DNA from: Saprospiraceae bacterium
Lineage (GTDB): Bacteria; Bacteroidota; Bacteroidia; Chitinophagales; Saprospiraceae
Assembly (NCBI GenBank): GCA_022448945.1
Contig: JAKVCV010000016.1
Span: 1-64,000 of the forward strand
Direction of reading: 5' to 3'
DNA: 64,000 nt
Below are positions 54,501 to 60,659 of this stretch, piece after piece. The stretch's first letter is position 1. Each line of letters begins with the position of its first letter. The notes below the pieces were generated by a model. The model had not been told where the DNA came from. It worked only from the letters and a program-made list of their open reading frames with translations, and did no database searches. The position numbers and the translations under genes are program-made.

Positions 54501-56502
54501 ATACAGATGCTAACAATCCTTTGATTGAACCTGCCGTTTCGCCCAACTGATATACAGGGTCATTTTTTTTGCGCTCCTGAAGTGCTTTTTCTTCAGCTGC
54601 CTTTTCAGCCTTTTTTTGATAAAATGCCTGATTATAACCATATATAAATCCTGCACGAATTTTTCCGTACTTGTTTTTATCTTTCTTGGCTTTATCAACA
54701 GAAGATGATGAAAAATGTTCCTTTTTAACCTTTTTAAGCCTTTCTAATTCTTCAGCTTTTAAGTTATCATTTCTACCTAGTTTATTACCATCTAGGTATC
54801 CCTGCTTAAAAAGAGGGTCCTCTAAGCGTTCTTGATGAGAAGGACCTTTTTCCTTTTTTGATTGAGATTTCAGGTAGTTTATATTATAAAACTTAAGATA
54901 TGCTTTTTTGAAATTCTCAGGCATGGGTTGTCCGTCAGGGTTTTTACCAGAGGATGCATTAGAATGAACTATTTTAAAACTGGTTTTATATTCCTTTCCA
55001 TTTGACGCCTTAAGTTCAAAATCATTTCCTTTTTTTTCTTCTTTATTTTTATTACCCTGTTGCTGAATAGCAATCATTCCAGCATAAGTACCTAGATCTT
55101 TACCCAGTTTATAGTTAGGATCCTTTTCTCGTTCTTTTTCGGCTTCTTCGCGTTTCTTTTTTTCATCTTCTTTTTGAAACCTTAGGCCTTCTGAGTAGCC
55201 AATATTATAGCCTTGATAATAAAACTTTAAATATTGAGGTCTGGATTGATCTTCAGCTTTAGCTTTATCTGCTTCTTCTTTTATGTACTGTTTTTTAGGA
55301 GGTGTTTCCTTGCTTTCTTTTAATTTTTTATACTCATAAGTATTGGGTCCAATATTCTTTTCCTTACGTTCTGCTTCCAATTTTTCCGCAGGATAGAAAG
55401 GAACTTTCTCTATAACACAATTCCCTTGTTTAGGTTCAGAAGAAGTGTCCCCACTTTGCGTACCTCCCTCTACTTCTGAATCTTCTGATTTTTGTTGTTT
55501 AGGGTCTTCAGGTTTTGAGGTATCAATTATTTTAAGCATTTGGCCATAACCTGATGCTCTTCCAACCAAAGTTCCTTTTTTAATTGCTTCAGATTCAACT
55601 GCTTTTTTCTCTTCTAGTTGATTTTCTAATCTCTGATCCATTAACTCCTCAACATCCTTATCCGGTTTAGTTTCTTTTTTATCCTCCTTAGCTGCCCTGG
55701 TTTTACCAACAGATGAATCATCTTTATTTATCTCTACATCTTCTTTATCTTCATTTGTTGTAACATCTTCTTCTGACTTAGAATTATCTTTGTCTTTATC
55801 AGTGATTGATTCTACCACTTCGTCTTCTAATGTTTCAGATACAGCTTTATTCTCCAGAGTAGCGAATTTTATAACCAACTTTTGAGCACGACTTAATGTT
55901 ATTTCTGCTTTTTTTTCAGATTTATTTTCTTCAGAATCAGAATCTTCTTTAGCTGTAGTGTCTTCAGGATCATTGCGATCACCATCTGAACCACCTGAAG
56001 CACCATCATCATCTGATGTACCAGTATCTAAATTTTCATCCTCTGATCCTTCTACTGGGCCTTCATCATCTGATTCTTCTTCTGTAAATTCTTCTCCTGG
56101 GTCATCATCATCTGATTCTTCTTCTGTAAATTGTTCCTCTTCTCCTGAGCCACCTTCATTATCTTGAATATTTTCTGGTGATGGTTTAGGAGCAACAGGT
56201 CCGCCACCTGATGATGAAGTATCGACTTCCTTGTTTTCCTGTTCGGATTCCCTATTAGCTGCTTCCTCTTCTTCATTTATAGGACTTTCTTCTTCAGCTA
56301 ATTTTTCAGATGACTCTGAATTTCCAATCGCCATGGAATCACCTTTCGAATTTATTCCTCCTAAATTAACATTCGAATCTATGTCGAAATCAAGATCTTC
56401 ATCATGATTTACAGATACAGCTCCCTCCTGGTCATGGTCCTGCTCATAAACTTTACCTTCCTTATCCTTTCTACTAGGGCTATTATCTTCGTGGTTTGCC
56501 AT
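48595..56502 (-). CDS. Giant DUF4157 protein with acidic N-terminus, glycine/aromatic repeats and novel C-terminal domain
   Basis: 2,635 residues, no signal peptide or membrane helix. Residues ~30-300 are Glu/Asp/Ser-rich, with a short tandem repeat. Residues ~400-1700 are Lys/Glu-rich coiled segments with about ten degenerate units that contain a YxxGYxxGY-type aromatic/Gly run and then a DPxYxxGxxxG glycine run. Residues ~2205-2275 form a DUF4157 domain with HELGH at 2260-2264 followed by IIQQ. After a linker, ~2357-2635 is an unrecognised domain with CHQCG (~2518) and a downstream VVHDKEAGGCG. DUF4157 is associated with large secreted proteins of extracellular contractile injection systems and polymorphic toxins. 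No eCIS, secretion or immunity gene is in the window. Divergent from the WG-repeat gene. Confidence 0.85.
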   Translation of the reverse strand: MANHEDNSPSRKDKEGKVYEQDHDQEGAVSVNHDEDLDFDIDSNVNLGGINSKGDSMAIGNSESSEKLAEEESPINEEEEAANRESEQENKEVDTSSSGGGPVAPKPSPENIQDNEGGSGEEEQFTEEESDDDDPGEEFTEEESDDEGPVEGSEDENLDTGTSDDDGASGGSDGDRNDPEDTTAKEDSDSEENKSEKKAEITLSRAQKLVIKFATLENKAVSETLEDEVVESITDKDKDNSKSEEDVTTNEDKEDVEINKDDSSVGKTRAAKEDKKETKPDKDVEELMDQRLENQLEEKKAVESEAIKKGTLVGRASGYGQMLKIIDTSKPEDPKQQKSEDSEVEGGTQSGDTSSEPKQGNCVIEKVPFYPAEKLEAERKEKNIGPNTYEYKKLKESKETPPKKQYIKEEADKAKAEDQSRPQYLKFYYQGYNIGYSEGLRFQKEDEKKKREEAEKEREKDPNYKLGKDLGTYAGMIAIQQQGNKNKEEKKGNDFELKASNGKEYKTSFKIVHSNASSGKNPDGQPMPENFKKAYLKFYNINYLKSQSKKEKGPSHQERLEDPLFKQGYLDGNKLGRNDNLKAEELERLKKVKKEHFSSSSVDKAKKDKNKYGKIRAGFIYGYNQAFYQKKAEKAAEEKALQERKKNDPVYQLGETAGSIKGLLASVFTFKRVKSVVSDPEAIKKAGISIVVPPNIVKIIKLDNYPTSEPLYANPDSTKDKEEKVQLIAKRNEQIGFFKQAYKLSTDASYIKTEDNKAEFSLNKKKETAGYKKALRTVYRHEERIDENDDEPVSVKLNLGELVAYAKFKCKYLADDDPHKSQLQTQIQNAENLYKNEDVDFQAAYRKSYNIYSVFLLDPTNKIAGKIKGKFGRDTFSGKNDNEKFAFNLGKSVGGFKIEKDEKLEDYKKEGLDTKLYEKKIRLMVKAITLDAKIALVNEFDPDLKISASTDDELQSELDTVLGDTPDNKVILSNIRSCFRVFYNGYRDVLSKEIQKKKQKGKKGNKKIDLDIATKDAVSFFSGKVKEKAKNLFIAGAQEGYNLTYNQIKEEVHSKRSANTFDEPDLNQKITNKLDKKKDTRGKEIDNNKELRSEKDQLISIYMEGFNIDLKQKKQFGYYKGYEDGRYYEAGFKNDKSEIDKKYKENKEHPAYKEGAAKSASETGYGAFASMMTNTKEKIKEKEAMYGNIKSNLARSAFEEGNEKDIAAWTKMFLLKNSQIVPDDVEKNVESIKGPDKEEIEISETTLLEFGSKNDKIIQRVLLWYKEVKSRELAVAVREKYKDVRVESEGETEEGDDSDVILIKIGDNETKKIVVSDEVKKDLPELEEGFKKGYAKRVEAIEKEILKSKDENILYVIGYRDGYIRIAGSDKLPENLKVAQGKLEEALKNKDINSEDYKSEAKYIEGDTKGSELAMQIKSGMITNEQAGNIVNEQNKGNVQSEFSAGQAEGVKLGQLHAKEENHAQMQPNALKSAEDLRGVISKEIKEAKQKLKQAEKESKENESDEDSKNKVKDAKSNLKRLKIKKSLIDFNPSKLFKDGFVDAYWKARDKEAGKIEGIKAVLSGEADMNVKSFYTVIVNDTDIPDKEKRAVKNAKIFEDAFLLSLENARKSSDPQKLHDETTTIKRDPKLENKDQRKARILKKAFLDAENIALKIGQRHGAYRAADELGILEKLSKSLNTFKLEKELLEYRMGALEQKLDNRSLIAQAGVLDQIHSEYQLYAKQMQEYPKLEAKCSKIIEIFTEEDGIILSVDKGLAEADSYLPENGGTFKLDVLLGLKNETDTDKDNDQSTKGDEKLSDDDKVKQSLTLADKKIVYDKYTQKYNQNKEVAYSNYLIEFTNNYASKGDLGLGEVDNFMHEKSGNETGKAGEIADEIKDIVLEGEESDDVIFSNLPLVSILYEQEEIINTAHENIADELTYISEDNVEIADLENKRMNLEDKFGFTEAELKLEIDQLKEKENEEPLSFSEKRELKKYTKQYNKIKKVSDEIADIEGLSTGSKDSIDKESDSVMDFFSSQLGITVAEDYKWEVKEYLEYKDFDLFIDVAHAYSSENLKFSGSGQYEVFENAQDIEVTGSINLSKDDYTFSSSGFRYIRDDAHITLMNGNAIIPRLEGDASANEMGEYKFDDIGLDLSTGVRGQVKIQSEKLVGGPVLESSGTRTNTIDQAAAEEFDSSGNDEPTQLKDKSDNSRGIGSFGKSSGSGIPSDMKAGFEQYSGMSMDDVKVHKNSNKPAQLNAHAYAKGNEVHLAPGQEKHLPHELGHIIQQKKGQVKATKTQNGSQINDDPKLEKGADNIAAKVNSLKLNPDTNTQDINTNNGGGNNEGLVQNKTKTGTIQENVDNNVEKPSQVVQQKAHVDSNIIQCALTVDRVSYNTLEEIKELMGDDWDDKWTSIVQDILQMNDSNNFFEFLNHASLAALKKKLDDELKTDTLEKANRLFVEHKKGVCYFENLMGGDGVIEPLTRMFTPEGEEIFVNQENMAEGMKDFQWTTNPPRKKKALYAPAKPCELSQGLSQMFTCHQCGEMSDAADDCDWVVHDKEAGGCGAANIISNGDAHSRNNEAFRSAMKGLTSESTKSQIIQTIKAHEKAASFWGFQEVESILKEEGAWGKIKVKVLYIHSDLSGFAAAMDKLAP
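56063..56132 (-). repeat. Short tandem repeat in the acidic N-terminus
   Basis: Two exact 28-nt copies at 56063-56090 and 56105-56132, offset by 42 nt, encoding EFTEEESDD units. The repeat keeps the frame and so changes only the length of the acidic part. Confidence 0.7.
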
Positions 56503-56619
56503 TGAATAAAATTAGTAAAAGAAAATCAATATAATTTGTAAATGCTTCTTTATAGTATCAATAGCTAAAAAAAGTTGCATCATAATACAATTTCAAATTA
56601 CGAATAAAATATAAATTTA

Positions 56620-56633
56620 CAAAGGTATATTTG
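56620..56633. promoter_or_regulatory. Overlapping divergent -7 boxes between the giant and WG-repeat genes
   Basis: On the plus strand TATATTTG is at 56626-56633; on the minus strand TACCTTTG is at 56627-56620. The two share the central TA. Neither has a TTG box at the normal distance, so both are tentative. If real, the genes would share one control point. Confidence 0.35.
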
Positions 56634-56734
56634 ATTATTTAATTAGTTTTAAGAAATATTAGTTAAAACCTATGGCATCTTTATTGTTAAACAAATAAAC
56701 AATCTATTAAATCTTTAATTTTAAAAAAACTAAA

Positions 56735-58330
56735 ATGAAATCATTTGCACTTACGATCATTCTTTCAATATCCTTTCTTCAACATAATAATGGTCAAAAC
56801 TGGGATAAAGTATACACTGAAAATGAAGGATTACGTATAGTAATCAAAGATAATAAATACGGATGTATAAACAATGAAGATCAACTTGTTGTGCCTTTGA
56901 AATATGATAAGATTTACTCTTTTAAAAACGGTATGGCTACCATTATGTTAAATTCATTAAAAGGTAAAATAAACAATAAAGGTGCAATAGTTATCCCAAT
57001 AGTATATCAGCAAATTTATCCATTTCAAAATAATGGTCTTGCTACAGTCAAAAAGGAAAATAAAGTTGGCTGTATTGACAAAACTGGAAGAATAATTATT
57101 CCTATAGAATACGATAAAATAAATAAATTTAAGGATGGTTTAGCAACAGTTTTCCTAGGTGCTAAAAAAGGAAAAATAAATACGGAAGGGAACCTTGTCG
57201 CGCCAATTATCTATGACAAAATATACACGTTTCAGGAAAACGGCTTAGCTATTGTTATGCAAAATGATAAAACCGGATGCATGGATAAAAAAGGTAATAT
57301 AATTATTCCTATTATCTATGATAAAATATATGTATTTAAAGATGGTTATGCAACTGTAATTTTGGATGATAGAAAAGGAAAAATAGACAAAAATGGCATT
57401 GTATCCTGGGGAGAAAAAGCAAATATTTGGGACAAAACATACCCTGAAAAACAAGGATTAAGAATGGTTGTTAAAGATAACAAATATGGTTATATAGACG
57501 CTTCTGGAAAAGTGGTTATTCCTGTTAAATACGATAAAGCTTATAACTTCCAGGGAATTGGTCTTGCAATAATAAAAACCGGTACTAAACATGGCTGTAT
57601 TAACAAAAATGGTGACATAATTGTACCCGTAAAATACGATAAGATTTTTAACTTTAAAAATGCAATTGGAGTTGTACAAAACGGTGGAAAACAGGGATGT
57701 ATAAATAAATATGGTGAAGCTATAACACCTATTAGCTACGACCAAGTCTTTTCTTTTCAAAAATCAGGATATGCAGTTGTAAAGTTAAACAATAAACATG
57801 GTTGTATAAATAAGAGCGGTAAAGTAGTTGTACCCATAAAATATGATAAAATTTATGCTTTTAAAGATGGATTAGCTACGGTTCATCTTGGTAATAAAAA
57901 AGGAAAAGTTAATACCAAAGGTTCCGTAGAATGGCACCCGCAAATTGGTGATTACAAACATGGGGGAATCGTCATTCAAGTTGATGATTCTGGAGAACAT
58001 GGAGTTATCTGTCATATGAGGAATTGCGAAAAAAGCGAAAAATATGATTATAATTCTGCGTCATTAGCTCCGAATACTACAATTAATAGTAAAAGAACAT
58101 GGAGACTTCCCACCTTGAATGAATTGCAAATTATGTATAAAAACATAAATGTCATACAACAAGGATTGATTGAAAACTCGGGTTACGAAATCATCCATGG
58201 CACATATTGGAGCTCCGATAAATACGATTTAAGTACTGGATATACATTAAATCCAACCGGTGGAAATGGTAAAGGAGATAAAACTTATATCGGTAAAAAA
58301 CACTACGTTCGTGCTGTAAGTGATTTTTAG
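56735..58330 (+). CDS. Exported WG-repeat protein with DUF1566-like C-terminus
   Basis: 531 residues with a signal peptide (about 1-20). Eleven WG/KWG-type units follow (about 34 residues each), such as GCINNEDQLVVPLKYDKIYS and GKINNKGAIVIPIVY. They form two blocks: units 1-6 and 7-11, each opening with WDKxYxExxGLRxVxKDNKYG, so the array was itself doubled. Within block one, units beginning GC and GK alternate. The last ~115 residues resemble DUF1566/Lcl proteins (WRLPTLNELQ, YWSSD, VRAVSDF). WG repeats form beta-structures thought to bind ligands or proteins at the surface. It is divergent from the giant DUF4157 gene. Confidence 0.85.
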   Translation: MKSFALTIILSISFLQHNNGQNWDKVYTENEGLRIVIKDNKYGCINNEDQLVVPLKYDKIYSFKNGMATIMLNSLKGKINNKGAIVIPIVYQQIYPFQNNGLATVKKENKVGCIDKTGRIIIPIEYDKINKFKDGLATVFLGAKKGKINTEGNLVAPIIYDKIYTFQENGLAIVMQNDKTGCMDKKGNIIIPIIYDKIYVFKDGYATVILDDRKGKIDKNGIVSWGEKANIWDKTYPEKQGLRMVVKDNKYGYIDASGKVVIPVKYDKAYNFQGIGLAIIKTGTKHGCINKNGDIIVPVKYDKIFNFKNAIGVVQNGGKQGCINKYGEAITPISYDQVFSFQKSGYAVVKLNNKHGCINKSGKVVVPIKYDKIYAFKDGLATVHLGNKKGKVNTKGSVEWHPQIGDYKHGGIVIQVDDSGEHGVICHMRNCEKSEKYDYNSASLAPNTTINSKRTWRLPTLNELQIMYKNINVIQQGLIENSGYEIIHGTYWSSDKYDLSTGYTLNPTGGNGKGDKTYIGKKHYVRAVSDF

Positions 58331-58361
58331 AAAATAGTAATATAAAAGATAGGCTACTGGA

Positions 58362-58394
58362 CAAAAGCAACTTCGTCACACGAAGTTGCTTTTG
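58362..58394. terminator. Bidirectional terminator between the WG-repeat gene and ffh
   Basis: A 15-bp perfect stem (CAAAAGCAACTTCGT against ACGAAGTTGCTTTTG) with a three-base CAC loop. It sits between convergent genes, 31 bp after the WG stop and 20 bp after the ffh stop. Confidence 0.8.
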
Positions 58395-58414
58395 TTTGCA
58401 TAATTATTCTACAT

Positions 58415-59749
58415 TTATAATTTAGGGAAATTTGGCATACTCATTCCTCCTTTGCCCTGCATTTTACTCATCTGATGCATCATTTTCCGCATTTGTTCGA
58501 ACTGGCGCATAAATTGGTTTATTTCTTCTAATTGATTTCCAGAACCTTTGGCAATGCGTTTTTTTCTTGAGCCGTTGATAATCCCAGGTTCTCTACGCTC
58601 CTGAGGTGTCATTGATTGAATGATTGCTTCAATTTTATTAAATGCATTATCATCAATGTCAAGATTTTTTGTCATTTTAGACATACCTGGTATCATATTG
58701 ATAAGATTTTTGATATTACCCATCTTACGTATATGCCCCATTTGAGTCATAAAATCGTTGAAATCGAACTTGTTTTTCTTGATCTTTTTTTCTAGACGTT
58801 TCGCTTCTTTTTCATCAAATTGTTCCTGCGCTTTTTCTACAAATGAAACAATATCTCCCATTCCGAGAATACGCTGAGCCATACGATCAGGATGAAAAAC
58901 ATCCAAAGCGTCCATTTTTTCACCATTACTAACAAACTTGATCGGTTTACCAACAGTATATTTGATTGAAAGTGCAGCACCACCTCGTGTGTCACCATCC
59001 ATTTTTGTAAGAACGACTCCATCATAATTAATTCTTTCATTGAAAGCTTTTGCTGTATTTACAGCATCCTGCCCCGTCATAGCATCTACAACAAATAATG
59101 CTTCTGTTGGATCAATTGCATTCTTAATAGATTCAATTTCATTCATCATTTGTTCGTCCACTGCCAATCGTCCTGCTGTATCAACAATGACAACATCAAA
59201 GCCCATTTTTTGAGCATGACTTACTGCATTTTGGGCAATTTCAACTGGATTTTTATTCCCTTCTTCTGTATAGACCTCAACCCCAGCCTGTTCTCCTAAT
59301 ACTTCTAATTGAGTAATAGCTGCAGGTCGGTATACATCACAGGCTGATAACAAAACCCGCTTACCTTTTTTCTGTTTCAGAAACTTTGAAAGTTTACCGG
59401 TAAATGTAGTTTTACCAGAACCCTGAAGCCCTGCAATTAAAATAATACCAGGTTTGCCCTTGATATTTATTCCAGCCGCCTGTCCACCCATTAACTCTAC
59501 CAACTCGTCATTGACAATCTTTGTCATCATTTCACCAGGCCTAACAGAAGCAAGTACATTCTTGCTACCCATTGCCTTTTCTTTAATTTTATTGGTAAAA
59601 TCTTTGGCAATTTTATAATTGACATCAGCACCGACTAATGCTCGGCGAATCTCTTTAATAGAAGTAGCGACGTTAATTTCCGTCAGTTTACCCTCCCCTT
59701 TTAACGTTTTAAAAGCACCTTCCAAACGTTCTGATAAACTATCAAACAT
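58415..59749 (-). CDS. ffh: Signal recognition particle protein Ffh
   Basis: 444 residues. GTPase part: GLQGSGKT at 107-114, DTAGR, and TKMDGDTRGGAALS. The C-terminal M domain (from about 296) ends in a Met-rich tail, with the GSRKKRIAKGSG motif that binds 4.5S RNA. It targets nascent membrane proteins to FtsY and the Sec translocon. Intact and of normal length. The 4.5S RNA gene was not found in the window. Confidence 0.97.
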   Translation of the reverse strand: MFDSLSERLEGAFKTLKGEGKLTEINVATSIKEIRRALVGADVNYKIAKDFTNKIKEKAMGSKNVLASVRPGEMMTKIVNDELVELMGGQAAGINIKGKPGIILIAGLQGSGKTTFTGKLSKFLKQKKGKRVLLSACDVYRPAAITQLEVLGEQAGVEVYTEEGNKNPVEIAQNAVSHAQKMGFDVVIVDTAGRLAVDEQMMNEIESIKNAIDPTEALFVVDAMTGQDAVNTAKAFNERINYDGVVLTKMDGDTRGGAALSIKYTVGKPIKFVSNGEKMDALDVFHPDRMAQRILGMGDIVSFVEKAQEQFDEKEAKRLEKKIKKNKFDFNDFMTQMGHIRKMGNIKNLINMIPGMSKMTKNLDIDDNAFNKIEAIIQSMTPQERREPGIINGSRKKRIAKGSGNQLEEINQFMRQFEQMRKMMHQMSKMQGKGGMSMPNFPKL

Positions 59750-59867
59750 ATTAATTCTTTTTATTTATAATTTTATGATCATCAATAAGAGCAAATATTC
59801 CATATTTTTCTGCTCCGACCTGCGAATATACTAAAAAAATGCTTATTAGAGTTTATCTATTTAATAC

Positions 59868-59893
59868 TTTTTGCACATTGATTAGTGCAAAAG
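59868..59893. promoter_or_regulatory. Inverted repeat upstream of the VOC gene
   Basis: TTTTGCAC and GTGCAAAA are separated by ATTGATTA. There is no T run on the outer side, so it is less like a terminator and could be an operator. A -7-like TATATTTA follows shortly after at about 59896-59903. Confidence 0.3.
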
Positions 59894-59994
59894 AGTATAT
59901 TTACTTTTAACAGATAAAATGACTATAAAAACTCGGATAAAAACATGTTTTTGTCAAAATCAATTACTGTTTTTATTCCTAATGAACTCCATCC

Positions 59995-60654
59995 ATGTAT
60001 ATAAAAGAAATCACACTATATAGTTCTAAAATCAGCGCTCAAAAACAGTTTTATACTGATGTACTTGGTTTTAAATTACTCAATGATGAGATTGATAGTT
60101 TTTCATTGAAAGTTGGTAAAACTAGACTTAATTTTGTTTATAATAAGAATGCTACTAATTACCATTTTGCTTTTAACATTCCTTCAAATCAGGCATCAGA
60201 AGCACTTAATTGGTTAAAAAAAAGAGTAGATATTCTAGATCATTGCGGCTATGAATTGGTACCATTTATCAACTGGAATGCAGAAGCAATGTATTTTTAT
60301 GATATGGATAGGAATATCGTAGAATTTATTGCCAGAAAGAACCTAAATGACAATAGAAGCAATGAATTTAGCGCTGAAAATATATTGGAAATAAGTGAAA
60401 TTGGAGTCCCTACAGATAATCCTGAATCGGTTATTAAAAATATCCGAAAGCATTTTCCTATAGAAATTTACAGTGGGAGCCTCGAACAATTTTGTGCTGC
60501 AGGAGATGAAAGAGGATTGTTTATTATTATAGAAGATGCTACAAAAAATTGGATTCCACGAGATGATAAAGCTTTTCGTTCACCTTTTGATCTTACCGCA
60601 AATTTTAAAGGAAAAAACTATACATTAAGCTATATAAATGGAACTATAGAATAA
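59995..60654 (+). CDS. VOC (glyoxalase/dioxygenase) superfamily protein
   Basis: 219 residues. The first half begins IKEITLYSSKISAQKQFYTDVLGFKLL and has an EFIARK end strand, the classic VOC half; the second half (EISEIGVPTDNPESVIKNI, RGLFIIIEDATKNWIP) is more diverged. VOC proteins bind a metal between the halves and include lyases, dioxygenases and resistance proteins; the substrate here is unknown. An inverted repeat (TTTTGCAC...GTGCAAAA, about 59869-59892) lies 100 bp upstream. It ends 5 bp before ftsK, which converges. Confidence 0.82.
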   Translation: MYIKEITLYSSKISAQKQFYTDVLGFKLLNDEIDSFSLKVGKTRLNFVYNKNATNYHFAFNIPSNQASEALNWLKKRVDILDHCGYELVPFINWNAEAMYFYDMDRNIVEFIARKNLNDNRSNEFSAENILEISEIGVPTDNPESVIKNIRKHFPIEIYSGSLEQFCAAGDERGLFIIIEDATKNWIPRDDKAFRSPFDLTANFKGKNYTLSYINGTIE

Positions 60655-60659
60655 GCTAT

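Noticed and set aside
55958-56276. Ser/Pro-rich plus-strand frame and Lys/Gln-rich minus-strand frame in the acidic part of the giant gene
   Set aside because: They are the low-complexity shadows of a Glu/Asp/Ser repeat read in other frames.
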